Positions 42,425 to 54,519 of a DNA stretch of 64,000 nt are shown here, one piece after another; position 1 is the first letter of the stretch; each line of letters starts with the position of its first letter. This DNA is from Acidobacteriota bacterium (GTDB lineage: Bacteria; Acidobacteriota; Blastocatellia; Pyrinomonadales; Pyrinomonadaceae). The stretch lies in assembly GCA_020200135.1 (NCBI GenBank), contig JAIVJI010000079.1, positions 1 through 64,000 of the forward strand, written 5' to 3'. Under the pieces are notes generated by a model. That model was given only the letters and a program-made list of their open reading frames with translations, was not told the origin of the DNA and ran no database searches. The translations under genes and the position numbers were made by a program.

Positions 42425-44227
42425 ATGACGCGTGGTCGAAAGATAGCTTTGCTCGTGGTCGGGCTGCTGATGGTCGCCGTGCTGGTGGGCGCGCTCGTCG
42501 TCGCGCTCGTCCTGATGTCGCTCGACAGCGAGCCGGACGTGCCGCAGAACAGCGTGCTCGTCCTCAACGTCGAGGGCTCGCTCCCCGACTACACCAACGC
42601 CGACGAGTTCTCCAGCCGCTTCTTCGGGGGCGAGACCAACTCGCTCTCGAACCTGCTGCTGCAACTGCGCAAGGCGAAGGCCGACAAGAGGGTCGGCGCG
42701 GTGCTGCTGGACTTCGGGATGCTCGGCGCGGGCTGGGGCAAGGCCGACGAGATGCGCGAGGCCATCGCGGACTTCCGCAAGTCGGGCAAGCCCGTCTACT
42801 CGTACATGGAGTTCGGCTCCGACAAGGAGTACTACGTCGCGGCCGCCGCCGAGCGGGTCTACGTGCCGCCGATCGGCGACCTCTTCGTCAACGGGCTGGC
42901 CGCCGAGTCGATGCACTTCAGGGGCTCTTTCGACAAGCTCGGCATCTACTGGGACGCGTACCAGATCGCCGAGTACAAGACCGCGCCCGAGGCCCTCACG
43001 CGCAAGGACATGAGCGACGGCGAGCGCGAGCAGCTCAACTCGATACTCGACGAAATCTTCAACCGCTACGTCGCGCAGGTCGCGGAGTCGCGGCGCAAGT
43101 CCGTCGAGGACGTGCGCGCGCTCGTCGACTCGGCGCCGCACGACGCGCGCGCCGCGCTGGAGGCGGGCCTCATCGACGGCGCGCTCTACCGCGAGGAGGT
43201 CGAGGGCGAGCTGAAGAAGCGGCTCGGCTACAAGGACGACGAGAAGCTGCGCAAGGTCTCGATGGCCGAGTACCGGCGGGTCACGGCCGCGTCGCTGGGT
43301 CTGAACCAGGGCGAATCGATCGCGGTCGTCTTCGCCTCCGGCCCCATCGAGCCCGGGCGCTCGAACGACGGCTCGTTCGGCGGCGACCAGACCATCGGCT
43401 CCGACACCGTCGTCAAAGCCATCAACGACGCGCGCGACAACAAGGACGTCAAGGCCATCGTGCTGCGCGTGGACAGCCCCGGCGGCGTGTCCTACCCGTC
43501 CGACCTCATCTGGAAGGCGGTCGAGGAGGCGAAGAAGAAGAAGCCGGTCGTCGTCTCGATGAGCGACCTCGCGGCCTCGGGCGGCTACTACGTCTCGATG
43601 GGCGCGAACCGCATCGTCGCCGAGCCGCTGACGCTGACGGGCTCCATCGGCGTCTACGCCTACAAGCCGGTCATCAAGGAGTTCTACGACTGGATCGGCG
43701 TCTCGACCGAGTACGTCATGCGCGGCAAGAACTCGGGGATGTACCGCGAGACCGAGAAGTTCACGCCCGAGGAGCGCGAGAAGTTCGAGACGTCGATGCG
43801 CAACTTCTACTGGAATCAGTTTCTGCCGAAGGTCGCCGAGGGGCGTAAGTTGCAGAACGTCGAGGCCGTCCACGCGGTGGCGCGCGGACGCGTGTGGACG
43901 GGCGCGCAGGCGAAGGAGAAGGGTCTGGTGGACGAGTTCGGCGGGCTCGACCGCGCCGTCGAGGTGGCGAAGGAGCTGGCGCGGATTCCCGCCGACAAGG
44001 GCGTCCGCCGCGTCATCTACCCCGCGCCGCGCACCTTCTTCCAGCAGCTCCTCGGAGGTGGCCCGGACGATGAAGCCGCCAGCATCAAGGCCCAGCGGCA
44101 GCGCGCGGCCTTCATCAACTCGATGCCCGCCGAGATGCGCCCCGCGCTCCGCCGCGCCGCCATGTTCGAGCGCTTCCCGCAGAACCACACGCTCGCCATC
44201 CTGCCGTTCGAGTTGAAGATCGAGTAG
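42425..44227 (+). CDS. sppA: Signal peptide peptidase SppA, 67K type
   Basis: The 600-residue protein is an inner-membrane serine protease of family S49 that degrades cleaved signal peptides. One transmembrane helix at about 8-32 (LLVVGLLMVAVLVGALVVALVLM) is followed by two tandem S49 domains. The general-base lysine is in AEYKTAPEALTRKDM in the N-terminal domain. The nucleophilic serine is in SDLAASGGYYVSMGANRI in the C-terminal domain, preceded by LRVDSPGGV. The size and two-domain layout match the long form. Confidence 0.93.
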   Translation: MTRGRKIALLVVGLLMVAVLVGALVVALVLMSLDSEPDVPQNSVLVLNVEGSLPDYTNADEFSSRFFGGETNSLSNLLLQLRKAKADKRVGAVLLDFGMLGAGWGKADEMREAIADFRKSGKPVYSYMEFGSDKEYYVAAAAERVYVPPIGDLFVNGLAAESMHFRGSFDKLGIYWDAYQIAEYKTAPEALTRKDMSDGEREQLNSILDEIFNRYVAQVAESRRKSVEDVRALVDSAPHDARAALEAGLIDGALYREEVEGELKKRLGYKDDEKLRKVSMAEYRRVTAASLGLNQGESIAVVFASGPIEPGRSNDGSFGGDQTIGSDTVVKAINDARDNKDVKAIVLRVDSPGGVSYPSDLIWKAVEEAKKKKPVVVSMSDLAASGGYYVSMGANRIVAEPLTLTGSIGVYAYKPVIKEFYDWIGVSTEYVMRGKNSGMYRETEKFTPEEREKFETSMRNFYWNQFLPKVAEGRKLQNVEAVHAVARGRVWTGAQAKEKGLVDEFGGLDRAVEVAKELARIPADKGVRRVIYPAPRTFFQQLLGGGPDDEAASIKAQRQRAAFINSMPAEMRPALRRAAMFERFPQNHTLAILPFELKIE

Positions 44228-44228
44228 A

Positions 44229-44328
44229 CAGTGGCCAGTAGACAGTAGAGAAAGCGGGCGGCGCGTCTTCAGCCATAAGCCAAGACGCGCCGCCCGTTTC
44301 TCATCTTCTGTCCACTGATTACTGACTG
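44229..44328. repeat. Heptamer palindrome around a terminator-like stem (CAGTAGA family)
   Basis: Left units CAGTGGC, CAGTAGA and CAGTAGA start at 44229, and right units TCTTCTG, TCCACTG and ATTACTG end near 44328. Inside them, a long stem at 44248-44269 and 44282-44302 (core GGGCGGCGCGTCTT) pairs with one bulge around a loop of about 12 bases. It sits between the convergent sppA and serS genes and could terminate both. Confidence 0.7.
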
Positions 44329-44333
44329 CTTAT

Positions 44334-45620
<1,287 letters not shown>

Positions 45621-45691
45621 TTGCTGTCACCCTTCGGCCTGTGGTATCAGTTTGTTTTTCAACCGAATCGGTCAAAACTTCAACCTAACAT

Positions 45692-46570
45692 ATGCCCCAG
45701 AAGATTCGCAAAGCGGTCTTTCCCGCGGCCGGCCTCGGTACGCGCTTCCTGCCGGCGACGAAGGCTTCGCCGAAGGAGATGCTGCCGCTCGTCGACAAGC
45801 CGCTCATCCAGTACGTCGTCGAGGAGGCGGTCGAGTCGGGCGTCGAGTCGATCATCATCGTCACGGGGCGCGGCAAGTCCGCCATCGAAGACCACTTCGA
45901 CATCTCGTTCGAGCTGGAGAACATGCTGCGCGGGCGCGGCAAGGAGGAGCTGTTCGAGGCCGCGCGCTCGGTCTCCGAGCTGGCGCGCATCTCCTACGTG
46001 CGGCAGAAGCAGGCGCTCGGCCTCGGACACGCCATCCTCCAGGCTAAAGACTTCGTCGAGGGCGAGCCCTTCGCCGTCATGCTCGCCGACGACATCGTCG
46101 ACGCCGAGGTGCCCGCGCTCAAGCAGATGCTCGCCGTCTACGAGGAGACCGGCGCGCCCGTCCTCGGCACGATGCAGGTCGAAGGCTCCGCCATCTCGCG
46201 CTTCGGCGTGCTCGACGCCGAGGAGGTGCGCCCCGGCGTCTTCCGCGTCCGCGACATGGTCGAGAAGCCGCGCTACGAGGACGCGCCCTCCGACCTCGCC
46301 ATCATCGGACGCTACATCCTGACCCCCGACATCTTCGGGGAGATCGAGCGCACCGAGCCCGGCGCCGGCGGCGAGATTCAGATCACCGACGCCATGCGCG
46401 CGCTCCTGAAGAGGCGCGAGTTCTACGCCGTACGCTTCGAGGGGACGCGCCACGACGCCGGCGACAAGCTCGGCTTCCTCGTCGCCACCGTCGAGTTCGC
46501 CCTCAAGCGCCCCGACCTCGGCCCCCAGTTCCGCGAGTACCTGCGCTCACTAAATCTGAACGGAGAGTGA
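45692..46570 (+). CDS. galU: UTP--glucose-1-phosphate uridylyltransferase
   Basis: The 292-residue protein makes UDP-glucose for surface polysaccharides and lipids. The nucleotide-binding signature AVFPAAGLGTRFLPATKASPKEMLPLVDKP spans residues 7-36. EKPRYEDAPSDLAIIGRYIL and GGEIQITDAM are family blocks, and the catalytic lysine lies in the former. Length and start are normal, but no clear ribosome site precedes the ATG at 45692. fabG begins four bases after the stop and forms an operon with it. Confidence 0.94.
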   Translation: MPQKIRKAVFPAAGLGTRFLPATKASPKEMLPLVDKPLIQYVVEEAVESGVESIIIVTGRGKSAIEDHFDISFELENMLRGRGKEELFEAARSVSELARISYVRQKQALGLGHAILQAKDFVEGEPFAVMLADDIVDAEVPALKQMLAVYEETGAPVLGTMQVEGSAISRFGVLDAEEVRPGVFRVRDMVEKPRYEDAPSDLAIIGRYILTPDIFGEIERTEPGAGGEIQITDAMRALLKRREFYAVRFEGTRHDAGDKLGFLVATVEFALKRPDLGPQFREYLRSLNLNGE

Positions 46571-46574
46571 ACCC

Positions 46575-47336
46575 TTGAGCAACGAACCGAAACCCTTTGC
46601 GGGACGCGCCGCCGTCGTCACCGGCGCGACGCGCGGCATCGGGCGCGCCATCGCGGTGGAGCTTGCGCGGCGCGGCGCCGACGTGGCCTTCAACTACGCG
46701 CAGAGCGCCGCGGCCGCCGAAGAACTGAAGGCGGAGATCGAGGCGCTCGGCGTCCGCGCGCTCGCCGCGCAGTGTGACGTGGCCGGCACCGAGGCCGCCG
46801 CCGAGATGGTCAAGCAGGTCAAGGCCGAACTGGGGCGCCTCGACTTCCTCGTCAACAACGCCGGCATCACGCGCGACAACCTGATCCTGCGCATGAAGGA
46901 GGAGGACTGGGACGCCGTCATCGACACGAACCTGAAAGGCGCCTGGAACTTCGCGCGCGCCGCGCTCCGCCACATGCTCAAGAACGAGTCGGGCGGCTCC
47001 GTCCTCAACATCTCTTCGATCAGCGGCGTCGTCGGCATGGGCGGGCAGTCGAACTACTCCGCCTCGAAGGCCGGCATGATCGGGCTCACGAAGGCCCTGG
47101 CGCGCGAGGTCGCCAGCCGCAACGTCTCGGTCAACGCGCTCGCCCTCGGGCTCGTCGCCACGGACATGGCGCAGGCGCTCGACGAGGCGTACCGCCAGAA
47201 ACTCGTCGAGCAAATCCCCATGGGGCGGCTGGCAGACCCCTCCGAGGTCGCGCGCATCGCCTGCTTCCTCCTCTCCGACGACGCGCGCTACATCACGGGT
47301 CAGGTCATACAGGCCGACGGCGGGATGGCGATGTAG
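46575..47336 (+). CDS. fabG: 3-oxoacyl-[acyl-carrier-protein] reductase
   Basis: The 253-residue short-chain dehydrogenase reduces 3-oxoacyl-ACP with NADPH in fatty-acid synthesis. The cofactor loop is TGATRGIGRAIA, with NNAGIT following. The catalytic Ser-Tyr-Lys lie in NISSISGVVG and QSNYSASKAGMIGLTKALARE. The C-terminus HITGQ-type block (YITGQVIQADGGMAM) is typical of FabG. The start is a TTG at 46575 with GGAGAG at 46562-46567. It is followed by a terminator. Confidence 0.92.
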   Translation: MSNEPKPFAGRAAVVTGATRGIGRAIAVELARRGADVAFNYAQSAAAAEELKAEIEALGVRALAAQCDVAGTEAAAEMVKQVKAELGRLDFLVNNAGITRDNLILRMKEEDWDAVIDTNLKGAWNFARAALRHMLKNESGGSVLNISSISGVVGMGGQSNYSASKAGMIGLTKALAREVASRNVSVNALALGLVATDMAQALDEAYRQKLVEQIPMGRLADPSEVARIACFLLSDDARYITGQVIQADGGMAM

Positions 47337-47784
47337 GAACCGGGGCGAAAATTTAAAGTGGAAAGAAGGCGCCCCGTCGGTCTAGGGTAAACCGACGGGG
47401 CGTTGTTTTCGGGCAGGCTCGGAGATTCAGGGTGGCGTTGGCTTTTGCTGGAGATCGTCACATACGGGCGATCCGGCTGTTTTGGCGGTCGTGTTGGATG
47501 GGCGAAATATATTGCTCGGAACCGCTCAACCTTACCAGAGCCGAATGAAACGCTCTTGCCCGTAAGATTGAATGAACCCAACCCGGCCGCTCATTTCAAT
47601 CATCGTCGAAGCACCGCGAAATCGAATCTGTAAACTGCTTCGTGACTTGGTGAGGAATTATACGTGTTTTCCGTCACTTGTCAAGAAGAAAATGCAACGT
47701 TCTCCACAAATTTGTGACAGATGCGGAAGGATATCGTAAACCTTTGAATCTCAAAGGTTAAAGTAAGTTGTGAATTTCAGTGCA
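47337..47784. other. Gene-free, AT-richer intergenic region
   Basis: About 450 bases between the convergent fabG and LpxL-like genes. After the fabG terminator, the stretch from about 47410 to 47780 has visibly lower G+C than anything else in the window. No frame in it is convincing. It holds an inverted repeat AACCTTTGA/TCAAAGGTT at 47739-47759 and a TTCTCCACA near 47699. It could be a decayed or acquired fragment. Confidence 0.5.
47370..47409 (+). terminator. Rho-independent terminator after galU-fabG
   Basis: CGCCCCGTCGGT (47370-47381) pairs perfectly with ACCGACGGGGCG (47391-47402) and is followed by TTGTTTT. Confidence 0.9.
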
Positions 47785-48792
47785 CTAAGCTTTGTAAATC
47801 TTTTCGGTTGGCGGTGGGGAAGAAATTTTCGACCCGCCGGAATTTTCCGAAGCTAATTGTGTCGGACGCGCATAAAGGTCGGGCTCGCCCTGGGGTCTGG
47901 TCTTCCAGCGTTTGTGAATCCAGAGCCACTGGTCCGGGAACATGCGTACGTGGCGCTCGATGGCGGCGGTGAAGTTGGCCGTGTTGACCTCCACGTCGCG
48001 GCGGTCGTCGCCGGTGCGGACGAGTTCGATGACGGGGCCGCCGCGGAAGACGAATTTCCCGCGCCGCTCGTCCCAGGGCGCGCAGACCGGGATGACCGTG
48101 GCGTCCGTGCGCAGGGCGAGCGTCGCCGCGCCGGCGGTCGTGCAGGCGAGGCGGCCGAAGAAGGGGACGAAGACGCCCTCGCGCTCCTGCGTGTTGAGGT
48201 CGGCCAGCACGCCGAGCGTGCCTCCCTGCTTGAGGAGTTTGAGCGCGGTGCGCGCCGCCGCGCCCTTGTCGATGGGGCGGTTGCCGAAGCGCGTACGGAG
48301 GCGTTCGACCATGCGGTCGATGCGCGGGTTGTCGATGGGGCGGACGAGGAAGCTCAGCGGCTCGTAGAGCGCCGAGTGAGCGAAGCAGAGCATCTCCCAC
48401 GCCCCGAGGTGCGAGGTGAGGAAGATGACGCCGCGCCCGCGCTCGCGCGCCACGTCGAGGAGTTTGACGTCCTCGCGGTCGTACTCCGCAACCTCGCGCA
48501 GCCGCTCGGGCGTGGCGCGCGGGAACTGGCTGACCTCGCCGAGCTGCCGGCCGAGGCTCTCGAACGTGCCGCGCAGGATGCGCTGGCGCTCGGCCGGGTC
48601 CATCTCGGGGAAGGCGATTTCGAGGTTGCGCAGCCCGGTGCGCCGCAGCCCCCCCGCGAGCGCGTAGGCGGCGCGCCCGAGCGCGAGACCGGCGCGGACG
48701 GCCGCCGGGCGTGGCAGCGCGCCGAGCCCCGACAGCAGCGTGCGCGCGGCGGCGTACTCCAAAAATTCCTGAGCTTTCCCTTTTTTACCCAT
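47785..48792 (-). CDS. Lysophospholipid/lipid A-type acyltransferase (LpxL/HtrB-like)
   Basis: The 335-residue protein belongs to the LpxL/HtrB family of inner-membrane acyltransferases. The catalytic H-x4-E is in TSHLGAWEMLCFAHSA. Other blocks are LRRTGLRNLEIAFPEM, FLVRPIDNPRIDRMVERLRTRFG, and GGTLGVLADLNTQEREGVFVPFFG. The end reads MFPDQWLWIHKRWKTRP. It probably adds a secondary acyl chain to lipid A or a related lipid. The C-terminal 30 residues are polar and non-conserved. No other lipid A genes are nearby. Confidence 0.88.
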   Translation of the reverse strand: MGKKGKAQEFLEYAAARTLLSGLGALPRPAAVRAGLALGRAAYALAGGLRRTGLRNLEIAFPEMDPAERQRILRGTFESLGRQLGEVSQFPRATPERLREVAEYDREDVKLLDVARERGRGVIFLTSHLGAWEMLCFAHSALYEPLSFLVRPIDNPRIDRMVERLRTRFGNRPIDKGAAARTALKLLKQGGTLGVLADLNTQEREGVFVPFFGRLACTTAGAATLALRTDATVIPVCAPWDERRGKFVFRGGPVIELVRTGDDRRDVEVNTANFTAAIERHVRMFPDQWLWIHKRWKTRPQGEPDLYARPTQLASENSGGSKISSPPPTEKIYKA

Positions 48793-48879
48793 GACTGCTC
48801 TGACGAAGTTGCACAGTGTACACGCCCGCCCGACGCGCGGGCAAACGGCTGGTCTCCGCCGAGCGCCGCGTGCTATAAG

Positions 48880-48963
48880 CAGATGTCGGATGTCAGATGT
48901 TAGATGTTAGTTAAGACAAGATGCCTTTTACTAGAATCTAGCATCTGACATCCGACATCTGCC
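48880..48963. repeat. Heptamer palindrome, GATGTCA family
   Basis: Left units AGATGTC, GGATGTC, AGATGTT and AGATGTT run from 48881. The right arm at 48931-48962 reads the complement of AGATGTC, GGATGTC, AGATGCT and AGATTCT. Pairing is nearly perfect across about 24 bases around a loop of some 20 bases. The right arm ends five bases before the ATG at 48967 and replaces any normal ribosome-binding site. Confidence 0.8.
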
Positions 48964-48966
48964 TTT

Positions 48967-49500
48967 ATGCCTTCTGGAAAAACGCACGACATGGTCACGC
49001 TGGTGCTGGCGCTGCCGACGTTCGCGGCGGCGTGGGGGCTGACGGGGAGCTTGGCGCTGAGCGTGGCGGCGACGGCGGCGATGCTGTTCGGGGGGCTGAT
49101 GTTCGGGCCCGACCTGGACATACAGTCGAGGCAGTACACGCGCTGGGGGCCGCTGAGGTTCCTGTGGCTGCCGTACAAGGTCGCCTTCCGGCACCGCTCG
49201 CGCTGGTCGCACGGCATCATCTTCGGGACGCTCATCCGCGTCGTCTACTTCGCGGCCGTCGTGACGCTCGTGGCGTGGGCGTGCGTCTACGCGCGCGCCG
49301 TTCTTCTCGCCGGGGGCGCGACGCCCGGCTGGCGCGAGGTGGCCGAGGGCTGGCGCGCGGTCGAGGCGGCGGCGGCCGGTTACGGGGTCGGCCCGCGCGC
49401 GGTGCTCGCGGTGCTCGCCGGCCTCTGGTGGGGCGCGGCCAGCCACACGCTGACGGACGTCGCCTGGTCGGTCGTCCGCAAGGGCTCGGAAATCTTTTAA
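48967..49500 (+). CDS. DUF2227 predicted metal-binding membrane protein
   Basis: The 177-residue protein opens MPSGKTHDMVTLVLALP and continues with FGPDLDIQSRQYTRWGPLRFLWLPY and FRHRSRWSHGIIFGTLIR. These conserved His/Asp blocks define the DUF2227 family of putative metal-binding, possibly hydrolase-type, membrane proteins. Four hydrophobic segments are visible. Near the C-terminus, ASHTLTDVAWS supplies another His/Asp pair. The start lies directly behind a palindrome with no recognisable ribosome site. The stop is at 49498-49500, immediately before another palindrome. Confidence 0.82.
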   Translation: MPSGKTHDMVTLVLALPTFAAAWGLTGSLALSVAATAAMLFGGLMFGPDLDIQSRQYTRWGPLRFLWLPYKVAFRHRSRWSHGIIFGTLIRVVYFAAVVTLVAWACVYARAVLLAGGATPGWREVAEGWRAVEAAAAGYGVGPRAVLAVLAGLWWGAASHTLTDVAWSVVRKGSEIF

Positions 49501-49501
49501 G

Positions 49502-49580
49502 GCCGTAAACCGTAAACCGTGAACCGTGACGAGAGAAGACGGGTTCTTCTTGTCACGGTTCACGGTTTACGGTTTACGGC
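49502..49580. repeat. Heptamer palindrome, GTGAACC family, copy 2 (perfect 29-base arms)
   Basis: The left arm 49502-49530 carries GTAAACC and GTGAACC units and is the exact complement of the right arm 49552-49580. The 21-base loop begins GAGAGAAGACGGG. It fills the gap between two convergent genes (stops at 49500 and 49584), so it could act as a bidirectional terminator. Confidence 0.9.
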
Positions 49581-49583
49581 GTT

Positions 49584-50699
49584 TTAGTGTCCGCGGGTCG
49601 TCGCGAGCCTGAGCGCCTGGCGGCGGACGGCGTCGGAGACGTTGCGGTTCTGGCCGAGCGTCTTGAGGTCTTTGGTATAGAGGCGCGGCAGGATGCCTAT
49701 CGAGGTCGGGAGCGGGGTGCGCGGGTTGCGCGCGAGGTTGTGGATGATCGGGTACTGGCGCGCCCAGCCGCGGTGCATGGCGATCAGGCGGAGCACCTCG
49801 TCGGAGACGGTGCGCATGGCGGCGATGGCCTCGACCTCCTGGTCGGTGATGCGCGGGTTGTTGATGACGGCCGTCGCCACGATCTTGTTCGGGTCGCGGA
49901 TGAGTATGGAGCGCGCCTCGCGGTCGCCTTTCATCCCGAGCTTGATGCGGTCTTTGACCTTCATCAGCATGATGCGGCGGATGAGCGCGATGCGCTCGGG
50001 CGCGGCGGTGCCAGCCTCGGCGCTCATCTCGTCGACGTCCCAGACCTCGATGTGCTCGGCGATGAGCCACGCGTCTTCGGCGCTCAGCCCCTCGGCGGCG
50101 GCGAACGACTCGGCCGTCTCGACGAACTCGGCGGCCGCGCCCATCCCGCGCGCGCGCAGCTCGTCGGCGACCTGGCGCGCGCCGCGCTCCTTCTCGAAGA
50201 ACTCGCGGCGCGTCTCGCGGACGCGGCGCTCGGCGTCGGGCGTGCGCGCGGGGTTGGCGAGCACGGCGTCGATGATGGCGGGCGCGCGGATGAGGCGCTG
50301 CTGGTTGACCGAGACGAGTTCGAGCACCGCGCCCTCGGCCGTGGCGCGCGCCAGCGCGGCGACGGCCTCGTCGGGCGTCGAGGCGTTGAGCGCCAGAGAC
50401 TCCTGCACCTCGCGCGCGAGCCCGGGGCGCGAGGCGAGGTAGGAGAGCACGGGGGGCGCGGTCGAGGCTTCGGAGGCGGCGCCGAGCAGCGAGGCCGGCT
50501 CCTGCGCCGCGAGCGTCTCGTCGGCGGCGCGCGCGATGTCGGCGTCCGCGTCCTCGCGCAGCGCCACGAGCAGCTCCAGCATCACGTCCTGCGGCACGGG
50601 CAGCAGCCCGCGCGCGGCGGCCATGCGCGCCTGCTGCGGCGCCGCGCCGGAGACGACGGCCTGGACGACCGGGTTCGTGGAGGTGGTGTCGGCGCTCAT
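49584..50699 (-). CDS. Conserved helical-repeat protein, unknown function
   Basis: The 371-residue protein is almost entirely helical, with short alpha-alpha units resembling HEAT-type repeats (VMLELLVALREDADADIARAA, ALNASTPDEAVAALA). The C-terminal 150 residues look best conserved: MKVKDRIKLGMKGDREARSI, NPRITDQEVEAIAAMRTVSDEVLRLIA, GWARQYPIIHNLARNPRTP. Proteins of this kind occur in Acidobacteriota and Myxococcota without assigned function. No signal peptide or membrane segment is present, so it is probably cytoplasmic. It shares general character with the 213-residue protein at 62341. Confidence 0.7.
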   Translation of the reverse strand: MSADTTSTNPVVQAVVSGAAPQQARMAAARGLLPVPQDVMLELLVALREDADADIARAADETLAAQEPASLLGAASEASTAPPVLSYLASRPGLAREVQESLALNASTPDEAVAALARATAEGAVLELVSVNQQRLIRAPAIIDAVLANPARTPDAERRVRETRREFFEKERGARQVADELRARGMGAAAEFVETAESFAAAEGLSAEDAWLIAEHIEVWDVDEMSAEAGTAAPERIALIRRIMLMKVKDRIKLGMKGDREARSILIRDPNKIVATAVINNPRITDQEVEAIAAMRTVSDEVLRLIAMHRGWARQYPIIHNLARNPRTPLPTSIGILPRLYTKDLKTLGQNRNVSDAVRRQALRLATTRGH

Positions 50700-50775
50700 T
50701 CTCTGCGAGGGGTTCTTAAACCGGGGCGCGCCCGCGAGTCTGTACGGCGTCGCGCCGCGGGCGTCTCTGTTTTTT

Positions 50776-50819
50776 CTACTGACTACTGACTACCGCCTAC
50801 CGTCTACCCCTTCAGTAGG
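50776..50819. repeat. Tandem heptamers, CTACTGA family
   Basis: Units CTACTGA, CTACTGA, CTACCGC, CTACCGT and CTACCCC follow each other from 50776. A short inverted unit, TCAGTAG, at 50812-50818 completes the element and overlaps the stop codon of the TonB-like gene. The second arm is much shorter than in other copies. Confidence 0.65.
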
Positions 50820-51355
50820 CGTTGAAATTATATTCGAGCATGACGAACTGCGCGACCGGGCGGCCGTCCTTGACGGCGGGCGTGAACCGAATCCCCTTCG
50901 CGGCGGCGACGCACTCCTCCGACATCCCGAAAGGCAGTCCTTCGAGCACGAGGACGTGTCGCACCGCGCCGTCCGAGGCGAGCACGGCGCGGAGCCTGAC
51001 GCGGCCCCGCACGTCGTTGCGCCGTGCCTCCTCGGTAAAGTTCGGGATGGGCTTGCGCGTGGCGGCGCCCGAGCTGTCCGGCCGCTCCTTCGCGTAGACG
51101 TGGAAGTAGAGCTTGGCCGCGCGCGAAGGCCTCGCGCGCCTCGGACGCCCCGCCGGCCCCGCGCGCGGCGTGAGCGCGCGCCTGCTCGCACGCCTGCTCG
51201 GCCTTGAGCGCGTCGGCGTCGGCGCCGGAGGGCTTCTTCGCCTCGCCCTGCTGCCGCGCCACGGTCGAGGGGCGCACGCCCGACCGCGCGCGCGCGTGCG
51301 CGGCGCACCCCGCGAGGAGCGCGGCCGACAGGAGGAGTTTCGTCGTGTGGGGCAT
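50812..51355 (-). pseudogene. TonB-like C-terminal-domain lipoprotein, frameshifted
   Basis: The reading starts at the ATG at 51355 with a lipoprotein signal (LLLSAALLAGC, lipobox LAG-C) and an Ala/Glu-rich region that runs to about SEAREAFAR. Near 51122 the frame changes, and in the new frame it continues AKLYFHVYAKERPDSS, IPNFTEEARRNDVRGRVRLRAVL, GMSEECVAAAKGIRFTPAVKDGRPVAQFVMLEYNFNAY. This last part is a complete TonB C-terminal domain. A one-base indel or a longer deletion would both explain it. If the break is a sequence error, the intact product would be an envelope lipoprotein of about 180 or more residues. Confidence 0.65.
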
Positions 51356-51440
51356 AAGTTCTTCCCGAAGAAGGGGAGGGCGGGGCGGCTCACTCAGCCT
51401 CGCCCCGCCCTCATCATAACACCGCCGCGGCCGCCCGACT

Positions 51441-54275
<2,835 letters not shown>

Positions 54276-54426
54276 GGTTTTAGTCTCGCCGGGCCGCGGG
54301 ACTCCCCGCCCCCTGTCCGGTCGCGGCGGCGTGAAGGGGAGGGAAGCCTCACCCCGAAAAGTGGCGCGTCGCGACAGTATGCCGATGTTCGATTGTATGT
54401 GAGCGGCGGAAGGGGGCGCAAGGAGG

Positions 54427-54500
54427 GGAAGGATGAAGGCGGAAGGACGAAGTGGCGGCCGTTCAGACTCTGCCTTTACTTCATCCTCCCGCCGTTCCCC
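54427..54500. repeat. Heptamer palindrome, GAAGGAT/GAAGGCG family
   Basis: Left units GAAGGAT, GAAGGCG, GAAGGAC and GAAGTGG lie at about 54428-54455. The right arm at 54475-54500 reads CTTCATCCTCCCGCCGTTCC. The arms pair with several mismatches (core GGCGG-AGGA-GAAGT). It lies in the gap between the paralog cluster and secA. Confidence 0.55.
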
Positions 54501-54519
54501 GGCTCGCGCCGGCGCTCGG

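Noticed and set aside
47690-47720. Possible DnaA box (TTCTCCACA) and AT-rich region suggesting an origin
   Set aside because: Only one near-match to the box was seen, no cluster, and no dnaA, dnaN or gidA-type genes are adjacent.
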